This document shows, piece by piece, positions 1 to 9,400 of a stretch of 64,000 bases of DNA; within the stretch, counting starts at the first letter, position 1, and each line of letters opens with the position of its first letter. A program made the translations under genes and the position numbers. The notes beneath the pieces were generated by a model. It saw only the letters and a list, made by a program, of their open reading frames with translations, made no database searches and was not told the origin of the DNA. The stretch is from Synoicihabitans lomoniglobus (GTDB taxonomy: Bacteria > Verrucomicrobiota > Verrucomicrobiia > Opitutales > Opitutaceae), in assembly GCF_029023725.1 (NCBI RefSeq), contig NZ_CP119075.1, positions 2,165,501 to 2,229,500 of the forward strand. The letters run 5' to 3'.

Positions 1-147
1 CCGGGCAATACTACCTTGCCGGTGAAAATTTTCAGCATGATGCGTCGGAGTTCCCCCCAGGTGATCAACGCGTTGAGTGTTATCTTCATGTCCGTCACGT
101 TCATTACCGTCCTGCTCAGTCAACGACTCACCCGCCCACAACCATGA
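1..147 (+). CDS. potC: Spermidine/putrescine ABC transporter permease PotC, C-terminal end (partial)
   Basis: The window opens inside this gene; only the last 48 codons are present, read in frame 1 to a TGA at 145-147. The peptide contains a KIFSMMRRSSPQVINALS segment followed by a hydrophobic stretch (VIFMSVTFITVLLS) and a short polar tail. That is how the last membrane helix of PotC-type ABC permeases ends, and the phase with the next gene supports it. The stop overlaps the potD start in an ATGA arrangement (144-147), which indicates translational coupling in a pot operon whose ATPase and PotB lie upstream of the window. The family call rests mainly on the partner gene, since the conserved EAA loop is not included. 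Confidence 0.8.
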   Translation, partial: PGNTTLPVKIFSMMRRSSPQVINALSVIFMSVTFITVLLSQRLTRPQP

Positions 148-1199
148 AATCTCCCCTCCTCCGCTTCATTGCTGTCGGCCTGGTCGCCGGTCTCGTTTTG
201 CTTTTCTCGTCGTGCGCCAAAAAGAAGCCGGTCCTGCACGTCTACATCTGGAGTGACTATCTCGCCGAAGGCCTCGTGGAAGAGTTCGCCGCGGCCAACA
301 ACTGCGAAGTCATCGTCGACAACTACGACTCCAACGAGGTGCTCCACGCCAAACTCAAAGGCGGCGCCACCGGCTACGACCTCGTTTTCCCTTCCAGCTA
401 CATCGTGCGCATGATGGTGGAGGACGGTCTGCTCCAAAAGCTGAACCACGACCGCATTCCCAACATCAAAAACCTCGACCCCATTTTCGTGGGCAGCGTT
501 TCGGTTGATAAGAAAATGGTCTACAGCATCCCCTACATGACGGGGGCGACCGGGATCGCCTACCGGACCGATGAAGTGGAGGATTTCGTTCCGTCGTGGC
601 AGATGTTTGCCCGCTCCGATCTTGCCGGCCGCATGACTTTGCTGGATGACCACCGCGAGGTGTTGGGGGCCGCGCTCAGAGTGTTGGGCCACAGCATGAA
701 CTCTACCGACGAGGCTGCCATCGAGGCCGCCGCCGATCTGGTCATCGAGTGGAAACGAAACATCGCGCAGTTCGCTTCGGAATCCAACAAGGCTGGCATT
801 GCCTCGAAGGAATTCTACCTCGTGCAAGCCTGGGGCGGCGACGTGCAACAGATCATCGATGAAAACGAAGACCCCAACATCGCCTTCGCGCTGCCGCAGG
901 AAGGCTTTGCCATGTGGGAAGACACTATGGCAATTCCGACCGGAGCGGATAACGTCGATCTGGCGGAGAAGTTCATCAACTTCCTCCACGACCCCGTCAT
1001 CGCCGCGCGCAATATCGAGTTCAACTACTACCTTTGCCCCAACTGGGCGTCCTACCGCCATCTCTCCGAAGAGGTGCTGCAAAACCCGATCGTCATCATC
1101 CCGCCCGAGCTCCTCAAGAAAGGCGAACAGATCAAGGATATCGGTGACGACCTGGCGAAATACACGGCCGCTTGGGACCGGGTTAAAGCCACGCAGTGA
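144..1199 (+). CDS. potD: Spermidine/putrescine-binding periplasmic lipoprotein PotD
   Basis: 351 residues, the usual PotD length. The N-terminus is a lipoprotein signal: a basic start, a hydrophobic core and lipobox FSSC at about residues 21-24, so the mature protein should be anchored by its Cys. It is the extracytoplasmic substrate-binding subunit of a polyamine ABC importer. Family features seen are HVYIWSDYLAEGLVEEF near the N-terminus, the SNEVLHAKLKGG segment, YDLVFPSSYIV and the IPYMTGATGIAYR hinge region. The ATG overlaps the potC stop by 4 bp, so the start is fixed by coupling. Polyamine specificity (putrescine or spermidine) cannot be settled from the sequence. A 166-bp gap separates it from the following symporter, which probably has its own promoter. 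Confidence 0.92.
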   Translation: MKSPLLRFIAVGLVAGLVLLFSSCAKKKPVLHVYIWSDYLAEGLVEEFAAANNCEVIVDNYDSNEVLHAKLKGGATGYDLVFPSSYIVRMMVEDGLLQKLNHDRIPNIKNLDPIFVGSVSVDKKMVYSIPYMTGATGIAYRTDEVEDFVPSWQMFARSDLAGRMTLLDDHREVLGAALRVLGHSMNSTDEAAIEAAADLVIEWKRNIAQFASESNKAGIASKEFYLVQAWGGDVQQIIDENEDPNIAFALPQEGFAMWEDTMAIPTGADNVDLAEKFINFLHDPVIAARNIEFNYYLCPNWASYRHLSEEVLQNPIVIIPPELLKKGEQIKDIGDDLAKYTAAWDRVKATQ

Positions 1200-1365
1200 T
1201 CCGCATGGTCGGCCCTCCGATTTGGTCCCGACCGGGGAAACAAACGGCGGGGCCGCCAGTCCAAACGGTTTCTTGCCATTTTCCCCCGCCCCCGCCTGAT
1301 TCCAGCGCGGACGAGTCCTTTCCGGCTCCGACGCAAACGTGCCCCTCGTTTCCAACCCCGAAACC

Positions 1366-2787
1366 ATGATCGATACCAAACTTCCCCTGCGCGAAAAACT
1401 TGCCTACGGCTGTGGCGACTTCGCCTCCGTCCTTTTTTGGCAGACGTTTATGCGCTACCTGCCGTTTTTCTACACCGACGTGTTTGGACTGACGGCCGCC
1501 ATGCTCGCCAATCTCCTGCTTTTCAGCCGCGTGCTGGACGGTGTCAGTGACCCCGTCATCGGTATGTGGGCCGACCGGACGGAGAGCAAATGGGGCAAAT
1601 TCCGCCCGTTCATTCTCTTCGGTTGCATGCCGTTCGCCATCTTCGGGGTGCTCACCTTCACCACGCCGGATCTGGGCGACAACGGTAAGATTATTTGGGC
1701 GTTCGTGACCTACAACGGCCTCATGCTGCTCTACACCTTGGTCAACATTCCCTACACCGCGATGTTGGGTGTCATGACGACCAACTCCGTCGAGCGGACC
1801 CGGCTGTCCTCGATCAAGTTCATCTTCGCTTTCGCGGCCGGCACCGTCATTTCGGCCACCCTTCTCCCCATGGTCAGCGCGCTGGGCGGGGCCGAGGGTA
1901 ATCCGCAGCAGGGGTGGCAAACCGCCTTTATCATCGTGGGCATCGTCGCGGTGGCGTTCTTCCTCATCACCGTTTTCGGCACCAAGGAACGCATCAAACC
2001 CACGCCGGACCCGGAGGCCACCGTCGGCAAGGACATCAAGATGCTGTTGGGCAACAATGCCTGGGTGCTGCTCCTCGCCACCACCCTGACGTTCATTCTG
2101 TTCGTCGCGGTTCGGAGCTCCGTCTCGACGCACTATTACAAGTATTACGTTTTCGACGGAAATACCGATGTGGCGAACAAGCTGAGCCTTTTCGGCAACA
2201 TGCTGAATTTCGACAACATGGTTTCCGCCTTCAATACCGGCGGCCAACTGGTCTCCATGGCCGGCGTGCTCGTGACCGCGATGATCGCGAAGAACTTCCG
2301 CAAAGGTCCGCTCTACATCACCTTCTTCGTGCTCGCGATCATTGCCACCGCCTCGTTCTACGTGGTGCCCGCCGACCAGATCGAAACATTGTTTATTCTC
2401 GATCTGCTCGGTTCGGCCGCTTCCGCACCGTTGCCCGTGCTGCTGTGGGCCATGTATGCCGACACCGCCGACTACGGCGAATGGAAGAATGGTCGCCGCA
2501 CGACCGCGCTGGTGTTCTCGGCGTCCACCATGGGCCAAAAAGTGGGTTGGGCCGTCGCCGGCTACATCGCCTTCATGATGCTCTCCGGCGTTGGTTTCGA
2601 AGCCAACACCATCCCGAGCGACGATGTGAAACACAGCTTGGTCCTGCTCATGAGTCTGGCCCCCGCCGCCCTCGGCATCTTGTCGATCGTGATCTTCAAG
2701 TTCTACCCGCTCACCGACCAAAAGATGGCCGGCATCGAAGCGGATCTCGATGCTCGTCGCGCCGCTGCCGGCACCCCGACGGAATAA
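1366..2787 (+). CDS. GPH-family sugar:cation symporter (MFS superfamily)
   Basis: 473 residues from the ATG at 1366; an in-frame GTG at 1339 would add nine residues without a family match. The protein has the twelve-helix pattern of the glycoside-pentoside-hexuronide:cation symporter family (MelB/XynB-like). An early KLAYGCGDFASVLFWQTFMRYL helix is followed by the diagnostic DPVIGMWADRTESKWGKFRPF loop (about residues 57-80) and later YADTADYGEWKNGRRTT. It should take up a sugar or glycoside with Na+ or H+. No catabolic gene is directly linked; the next genes are convergent. The substrate is unknown; xylosides are a possibility only because a xylulokinase lies about 10 kb away. Confidence 0.88.
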   Translation: MIDTKLPLREKLAYGCGDFASVLFWQTFMRYLPFFYTDVFGLTAAMLANLLLFSRVLDGVSDPVIGMWADRTESKWGKFRPFILFGCMPFAIFGVLTFTTPDLGDNGKIIWAFVTYNGLMLLYTLVNIPYTAMLGVMTTNSVERTRLSSIKFIFAFAAGTVISATLLPMVSALGGAEGNPQQGWQTAFIIVGIVAVAFFLITVFGTKERIKPTPDPEATVGKDIKMLLGNNAWVLLLATTLTFILFVAVRSSVSTHYYKYYVFDGNTDVANKLSLFGNMLNFDNMVSAFNTGGQLVSMAGVLVTAMIAKNFRKGPLYITFFVLAIIATASFYVVPADQIETLFILDLLGSAASAPLPVLLWAMYADTADYGEWKNGRRTTALVFSASTMGQKVGWAVAGYIAFMMLSGVGFEANTIPSDDVKHSLVLLMSLAPAALGILSIVIFKFYPLTDQKMAGIEADLDARRAAAGTPTE

Positions 2788-2811
2788 GCTTCGGCCCTGC
2801 TTTGATTGCGC

Positions 2812-2840
2812 ACGGCTCCTCCTTCGCGGGGAGCCGTTTT
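2812..2840 (+). terminator. Rho-independent terminator after the GPH symporter
   Basis: An 8-bp perfect stem (ACGGCTCC / GGAGCCGT), a 10-base loop and a TTTTCGTTTT tail, 24 bp after the symporter stop and just before the convergent trpF end. Confidence 0.85.
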
Positions 2841-2878
2841 CGTTTTCCCTCCCTGGCGGGTTACCGCACCCGGTTCGG

Positions 2879-3538
2879 CTAATTCGCCGTCCGGGCCCGA
2901 TGTATCGCCAACACCAGCGCCTGCATTTTGGCGTGATCTTTCATGCCCGGCGCGGTTTCGACGCCACTGTTCACGTCGACGAAATTTGTCCCGCTTTCCG
3001 CGAGGGCCAAGACCACGTTTTCCGGCGAGAGCCCTCCCGCCAGAATCCAAGTATGATCGGGGTGTGACGCGCGCAGCTCGCGGAACCGGCCCCAATCCCC
3101 CGTCTGACCTGAACCGCCGAAACGGTCACGATGAAAGGTATCGAGCAGCACCGTCCCTGCCGCCTCCAACACCGCCGCGGCAACGGCTTCGTCGGCCGGC
3201 AGTTTGGGTGCGAGCCAAAGAACATCCTTTCCCACGGTTTCACTCCACACCCGCAAGCGCGCCTCCGGCGTCGTCGTCCGGAAATGGATCTGAAAACGAT
3301 CGAATCCCGCGTCCCGGGCCGCCACGAGTTCCGCCTCATCGGGTTCGACCATGACCGCCACGTGTTTGCGCCCGTCGGGCAACGCCGTCGCCATGTCCCG
3401 ATACTGGCGCAACGGCAAATAGCGCGGTGATTTCGGATACAAGATAAACCCCAGATAGTCCGCGCCGAGGCGGTCCGCAAACTCCGCATCCACCAACGTG
3501 GTCAGTCCGCAAAACTTGAGTCGAATTCCGTCAATCAT
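2879..3538 (-). CDS. trpF: Phosphoribosylanthranilate isomerase TrpF
   Basis: 219 residues, normal for TrpF. It catalyses the Amadori rearrangement of N-(5-phosphoribosyl)anthranilate in tryptophan synthesis, in the cytoplasm. The expected motifs are present: RLKFCGLT with the catalytic Cys at about 10, LGADYLGFILYPKSPRYL, LLDTFHRDRFGGSG with the catalytic Asp near 133, an ILAGGLSPENV phosphate-binding strand and VDVNSGVE. It is the last gene of a minus-strand series after CobA-HemD and the DegT aminotransferase, 9 bp behind the latter. No other trp gene is nearby, so the gene is detached from a trp operon. The start ATG directly precedes the conserved first strand. Confidence 0.93.
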   Translation of the reverse strand: MIDGIRLKFCGLTTLVDAEFADRLGADYLGFILYPKSPRYLPLRQYRDMATALPDGRKHVAVMVEPDEAELVAARDAGFDRFQIHFRTTTPEARLRVWSETVGKDVLWLAPKLPADEAVAAAVLEAAGTVLLDTFHRDRFGGSGQTGDWGRFRELRASHPDHTWILAGGLSPENVVLALAESGTNFVDVNSGVETAPGMKDHAKMQALVLAIHRARTAN

Positions 3539-3547
3539 CCTGCGATA

Positions 3548-4642
3548 TTAAAACGCGTTGATCGTAGTGATCACGTGATCGATTTCCGCGTCCGTAAGCT
3601 CGGGGAAAATCGGCAGACTCAGGCAGTTCCGCGCCGTCTTTTCGGCGACGGGCAACGCGCCTTCCGCCGGTCCAACATCCGCGTAACACGGTTGCTGGTG
3701 GAGCGCGCGCGGATAGATCAAATCGGTGCCGATGTCGTGCGCAGCCAGGTGTTCGCGCAATGCCTCGCGTCGCGGATGCAACAGCGTGAACTGGTGATAG
3801 ACGGAATCTCCCCACGGTGCGGGCTGCGGCAGAATTGTATCGGCCAATGTGATACCGTCACGATACCGCGCCGCGATCTTCCGTCGACCGGCCGTGTAGC
3901 GTTCAAGATGCTTCAACTTCACCCGCAGCGCGGCGGCCTGCAGGCCTTCCATGCGATAGTTGTAGCCAATGGCGTCGTGCTGGTAGCGGACATTGGAACC
4001 GTGCACGCGCAGCAGACGAACCTGGTCGAGCAAACCCTCATCCTGCGAAATAACGGCGCCGCCCTCGCCCACGCCGCCCAGGTTTTTAGTTGGATAAAAA
4101 CTGAACGTTCCCGCCACGCCCATCGTGCCCACCGGGCGACCGTGATAGGTGGCCAGATGCGCTTGCGCGCAATCCTCGATCACGGGCAGGTCGCGCTCGC
4201 GACCGAGCGCGAGAATCGGATCCATATCCGCCGCTTGACCGAACAGATGCACCACCACGATCGCTTTGGTCTGTGGCGTAATCGCGGCGGCGATGGTTTC
4301 CGCCGTGGCGTTGAATGTGACCGGATCGACATCACAAAAAACGGGTTTCGCTCCGACGTAACTCGCCGTCCAGGCACTCGCAATAAATGTAAAGGCCGGC
4401 ACGATCACGTCGTCGCCCGGACCGAGATTCAGGGCGCGGGCCACGGCGTGCAACGCGGCCGTGCCGTTGGCCACCCCGACGGCACTGGTCGCGCCCGATG
4501 CCGCCGCAAATTCGGCTTCAAAGGCGGTGACATCCGCCCCGAGACAGAACCGTCCGGCGTCGTAAGTTTCGGCAAATGCCGCGAGAATTTCGCTGCGCAA
4601 CTCGCGGTGTGGGCGGGAGAGATCTAAAAACGGAACCTTCAT
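3548..4642 (-). CDS. DegT/DnrJ/EryC1/StrS-family PLP-dependent aminotransferase
   Basis: 364 residues from the ATG at 4642, where MKVPFLDLSRPHREL matches the classic family start; an upstream in-frame ATG at 4699 would add 19 unrelated residues. Motifs seen are SGATSAVGVANGTAALHAVARAL, VIVPAFTFIASA, VIEDCAQAH (the Asp that contacts the PLP ring nitrogen) and FSFYPTKNLGGVGEGG with the Schiff-base Lys at about 186. Such enzymes aminate keto-sugar nucleotides for cell-surface glycans or secondary metabolites. The neighbours are tetrapyrrole and tryptophan genes rather than a glycan cluster, so the substrate is open. It lies 9 bp upstream of trpF and 73 bp downstream of CobA-HemD, probably in one transcript. 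Confidence 0.9.
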   Translation of the reverse strand: MKVPFLDLSRPHRELRSEILAAFAETYDAGRFCLGADVTAFEAEFAAASGATSAVGVANGTAALHAVARALNLGPGDDVIVPAFTFIASAWTASYVGAKPVFCDVDPVTFNATAETIAAAITPQTKAIVVVHLFGQAADMDPILALGRERDLPVIEDCAQAHLATYHGRPVGTMGVAGTFSFYPTKNLGGVGEGGAVISQDEGLLDQVRLLRVHGSNVRYQHDAIGYNYRMEGLQAAALRVKLKHLERYTAGRRKIAARYRDGITLADTILPQPAPWGDSVYHQFTLLHPRREALREHLAAHDIGTDLIYPRALHQQPCYADVGPAEGALPVAEKTARNCLSLPIFPELTDAEIDHVITTINAF

Positions 4643-4715
4643 GCAGAGGAAATCGGAGGGTGCCGGTGGGGTCGCGTCGCCGCAAGCGCCACCTGCCACG
4701 GCCCAGGGTGCAACG

Positions 4716-6254
4716 CTAGTCGTTCAAGTGGGTTACAAGCGCCGTGACCAGTTCGTCCAAGCCCGGTGCCGCGGCTTCGAAGTCGACCGCAAGTCCCAGC
4801 TCACGCAACGAAGCCGAGGTTTGCGGTCCCATCGATCCGCACTGCGGAACGGTGGCCGTCGGACCGAGTTTGAGCGAATCTCCCTGAGCCGCATACGCTT
4901 CGGCGGCCGAGGAACTGGCAAACAAGACGGCATCCGCGCCTTTGTCTCGAAAATCATGGGCGGCGGGATGTTCGCTGAGATCCAGTTTCTCAGTGCGATA
5001 AAGCGGCAGTAGATCGACGATGGCCCGGCCTTCCTGCTCCAGCTTTGCGACCAACGTGTCCCTATTCAGGTTGCCCGTGACCACCACGACCTTGGCGCTG
5101 TCCAAGCTGTCGGTGGCAATCAACGCATCGGCCAACGCCTCCGCCGTCGCCGCCTCGGGTCGGCACTCGACCTTGAGGTGATATTTTTCGATTTCGCGGG
5201 CGGTGGCGTCTCCGACACAAGCGAAACGCAGCAGGCCGAGCGCACGAATGTCGGCATAGGCCCGCATCACTTGCTCAAAAAAGACTTTCACGCCGTGGGC
5301 GCTGGTGAAGACGATCCAATCGTAGGTGCCGAGTTCCGAGAATATTTCGACGAGAAGCGTCGGGTCGACGTCGGGCACGACATTGATCAAGGGCAACTCG
5401 ATGACTTCGGCCCCCAAATGTTCGAGTTTCGCTCGTAAACCGCTGTTGCCCTCGCGGGTCCGAGTGATGGCCACGCGCCGTCCGAACAGCGACAACTGCT
5501 CGAACCAATCCACCGTTTCCTGGTGGCGAACGACTTCGCCCACGATGATGATCGCCGGGGCTTTCAATCCGGCTTCCGTCACGGCATCCGCCACGGTGGC
5601 GACGGTTCCCGTCAAACTGCGCTGCCGTCCGAGCGATGCCCATTGCACCACGGCCACAGGCGTCGCCGGGTCGAGTCCGCCGTCTTGCAGGCCGGTCATA
5701 ATATCGGGCAAACGACTCATGCCCATATAGATGGCCAGCGTCGTATTGCGCAGTCCGCCCAGTTTGGCCCAATCCACCTGCAACTCGTGCTTGTTGGGAT
5801 CTTCGTGACCCGTGACCAAGACAAGCGACGAGCTGGTATTGCGCTGCGTGAGCGGGATCCCCGCGTAAGCGCCGGCCGCCAACGACGCCGTGACGCCCGG
5901 CACCACTTCAAAGCGAATCCCATCTGCGGCCAACGTGCGGGCTTCTTCGCCACCGCGCCCGAAGACGTAGGGGTCGCCGCCTTTGAGCCGCACGACCTGC
6001 TTGCCCGCCTTAGCGCGATCAACCAAAAGCGCCTCGATCTCGCTCTGCGGCACGGCGTGAAATCCGGCCTTTTTACCCACATAGACGATTTCGCAGCCCG
6101 GCTGACACCAGTCCACCAAATCGGGGTGCACCAAGTAGTCATAGACCAGGACATCCGCCGCCGCGATCAATTCGCGCGCGCGGAACGTTATCAAACCCAA
6201 ATCGCCCGGACCTGCGCCCACGAGAAAAACTGTGCCTGTTTCGGCCATGGGCAA
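4716..6254 (-). CDS. Fused uroporphyrinogen-III C-methyltransferase / uroporphyrinogen-III synthase (CobA-HemD)
   Basis: 512 residues with two enzymes. Residues ~7-250 are a SUMT (CobA/CysG-A) domain: VGAGPGDLGLITFRA (SAM-binding), RLKGGDPYVFGRGGEEA, VPGVTASLAAGAYAGIPLT and LVTGHEDP. Residues ~258-512 are HemD: VAITRTREGNSGLRAKLE, WIVFTSAHGVKVFFEQ, the VVVTGNLNRDTL hinge and FASSSAAEAY. HemD makes uroporphyrinogen III and CobA methylates it to precorrin-2, so the fusion feeds sirohaem or B12 and haem synthesis. Such fusions are known in several phyla. The first gene of a minus-strand series, its ATG sits at 6254 with another Met two codons on. No hemA, hemB or hemC is adjacent. Confidence 0.93.
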   Translation of the reverse strand: MPMAETGTVFLVGAGPGDLGLITFRARELIAAADVLVYDYLVHPDLVDWCQPGCEIVYVGKKAGFHAVPQSEIEALLVDRAKAGKQVVRLKGGDPYVFGRGGEEARTLAADGIRFEVVPGVTASLAAGAYAGIPLTQRNTSSSLVLVTGHEDPNKHELQVDWAKLGGLRNTTLAIYMGMSRLPDIMTGLQDGGLDPATPVAVVQWASLGRQRSLTGTVATVADAVTEAGLKAPAIIIVGEVVRHQETVDWFEQLSLFGRRVAITRTREGNSGLRAKLEHLGAEVIELPLINVVPDVDPTLLVEIFSELGTYDWIVFTSAHGVKVFFEQVMRAYADIRALGLLRFACVGDATAREIEKYHLKVECRPEAATAEALADALIATDSLDSAKVVVVTGNLNRDTLVAKLEQEGRAIVDLLPLYRTEKLDLSEHPAAHDFRDKGADAVLFASSSAAEAYAAQGDSLKLGPTATVPQCGSMGPQTSASLRELGLAVDFEAAAPGLDELVTALVTHLND

Positions 6255-6493
6255 CGGCTCGCAGAATCATCGGCCAGCGCCAAGCCATGTTTTGAAATTC
6301 AGGACTGAAATATCCCCCGCATGACCCTTTTTACCCCCCTGCTTCGCACGCACCAAGAGTCCGCCCCCAAAACTCATCGTGCTTCACTACGTGTTTTCAG
6401 CCGCATTTTCCCCACTTACTCGGGTCCTGACACCCCGTTTATTAGGGAATCTAACCCTTGTCATATGGGCTCTCGAACCTATCAATCGACTTA

Positions 6494-9400
6494 ATGCAGG
6501 CAAGTTACGCTAACTTCCTGATCGCTACCCTGCGGCCACTCGTCCTTTCGCGGACGGTTTTGAGTGGTCTGGCACTGCTATTTTTTGCCACTTCGGCGTC
6601 GGCTCAGATCTATTGGGACAGTGGGGGGAACAACCGCTGGAACACGTCCAGCAGTTGGAATACGGATACGGTGCCCGGGATCAATGACGACGTGGTCTTC
6701 GACAACACGTATCAAGCCACCCTCGACTCGACCATCCAGCTGCGAGGCACGCGCAGTGCGGCCAGCGTGACGTTCGATACGGGCGACACCATCGCCATCG
6801 TCAATGGTAACGGGAACCGAACCCTCAATCTGCGCGATGGCGAAATCACGAGCCTCGGAGGCGGTTCGCACTCGTTCACCAACAACCGGATTCTGCTCCA
6901 GTCCGATGGAATCTTTCACGTGGCTGAATCGAGCACCTTGAGCATTTCAGCAAGTATCCGTGACAGCAGCGGAACGCGCGGCCTCACCAAAACCGGTGAC
7001 GCCTTGCTCGTGCTCTCCGGTGCCAACACCTACTCGGGCACCACGACGGTGAGTGCCGGCACCCTGCGCTACGGTGCCAACAACACCATCGCGTCCGGTG
7101 CGGTCACCGTCAACGGGGGCACGCTCGATCTCGCCACCTATTCCGATACCGTGGGAGCGGTGACGCTTTCCTCCGGCACCATCACCAGCACCTCGGGCAC
7201 GCTCTCCGGCTCCTCCTACGTTTTTACGAACAGTGGCACGGTGTCCGGCCAACTTGGCGGATTCGGCACGCTCACCAAAACCGGCACCGGCACGGTAACG
7301 ATGTCCGGCGCGAACACGTATTCGGGTATCACCACCATCAGCAATGGCACGATTCTGGCCACCAACGCTTCGGCCCTCGGATCTTCAACCTGGAGCAATG
7401 TCATCAACGGAGGCACGCTCGCGCTTAGTGGCGGCATCAGCATGACCGAGGGCAGTTTTAACATCTCCGGCACCGGCTACAATAATCAGGGCGCGATCCA
7501 AAACGTCTCGGGTTCCAACACCCTCTCCGCCACGCTCTCTTTCACCGGCGACGCCACCATCCGTAGCGACGCCGACAGTCTCACCCTCTCCACGTTGTCC
7601 AACGGAAGTGGATACACGTCCGACTTGCTGGGCGACGGCGACATCACCGTGACCGGCAGCTATTGGAGCGGCGGCGACATGAACTTGGGCGGCGCTGGCG
7701 ATCGATCTTTCAACGGTGCCATGAGCCTCAACTCCGGCAAGGTTCTCACCATCGATTCCACCGGCACCAATACCGTCACCGGGGCGCTCACCGCCGACGG
7801 CGGCATCGACATCAATGCCGGGACGACCGTCTTTTCCAGCACCGTAACTTCCACCGGCAACATGGATGTCGGGGCCAGTGCCGGGGCCGTTACCGTCGGC
7901 AGCACCACCAACCTCGGCGCGGGTTCGCTGACGATCAACAACGCGGCGACCAATACATTCACCGGCAATCTCACGGCCAACGGCGGCATCGATTTGAACG
8001 GCGGCATCAATAATTTTGCCGCCAACGTGACTGCGTCGGGCGGCATGGACATCGGGGCCGCCGCCGGCGCGACCTCCGTAACCGGCTACACCGCGCTCAG
8101 CGGCGGCACCCTCGCGATCAACAACAGCGCGACCAACTCCTTCACGGGTGCCGTCACCGCCAACGGCGGCGTCGATATCAACGGTGGCACGAACTCGTTT
8201 GGTAATACCATCACGGCATCTGGCGGCATGGATATCGGTGCGAGCGCCGGCGCCACCAACGTGACCGGCACCACCAACCTTTCCAGTGGCACCCTCAGCA
8301 TCAACAATTCCGCCACCAATAATTTCGCTGCCGTCACGGCCAATGGCGGTATCACGATCAACGCCGGCACCAATAACTTTTCGGGCACCGTCGCCAGCTC
8401 GGCTGGTTTGGATCTGGCCGCCGGAGCCGATGACACGTCCTTCACCGGCACCGTCAATCTTTCCACCGGCACGCTCAACATTGCCAATGCCGGCGCCAAT
8501 ACTTTCGGTGGCAATTTGACCGCAGGCACTATGAACCTCGATGGCAGCGGCACCACGACGTTGTCCGGTTCCGGCAGCAACAGTATCGCGACGACCAACT
8601 TCAATTCCGGCACGCTCGTCCTCAACAAAACCCCCGGCATCAATGCCCTTTCCGGCACCGTCGTGGTGGGCAACGACATCGACGCCGCCACCCTGCAGCT
8701 GGCTCAGTCCAATCAAATCGCCGACGGCACCACGATCAATTTGAGCTCCACCGGCAGCTTCGATCTTGATGGCAACGACGAACGCATCGGTGACCTCATC
8801 CTCAATGGATCAGCGGTCGATTCGGGGGCCGGCACCCTCACCTTGGACACGATCACCAGCAATGCGTCGGCCGCCTCCTCCACCGTCGCTGGTAACCTGG
8901 CTCTGAATAGCTATGATAGCACCGTGACCGTCGCAGACGGAGCGGCGGCTGAGGATCTTGCCATCAGCGCCAATATATCCGGCAGCAACAAACGCCTCAA
9001 CAAAGCCGGCGACGGCACGCTCGTGCTTTCCGGCACCAGCACGTTTGAGGGCAACGGCGGCACTTGGGACGCCGGTGTCAAGGTGCTCGGCGGCACGGTC
9101 GCCATCAGCGCCGACGCCAACCTCGGCAGCACCAACAACAACGTTTCGCTGGCCGACGGCACCACCCTCGAAATGGACGGCAGTTTCTCCGCTCACGCGA
9201 ACCGCCGCCTGAAACTCGCTGGCACGTCCACCGTCGATGTCACGGATGCCAATACCGCCGAATGGGCCGGTATCGTGGAAAGTTCCGGGGCCCTCCAAAA
9301 AGCCGGGACCGGCACCCTCGTTTTGTCAGGCACCAACACTTACTCCGGCGGCACCACCATCAACACCGGCACGCTTCAGATCGGCAACGGCGGCACCACA

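Noticed and set aside
1183-2721. A 512-codon antisense frame over the GPH symporter
   Set aside because: The opposite strand encodes a clear membrane transporter; the antisense frame has only charged low-complexity sequence.
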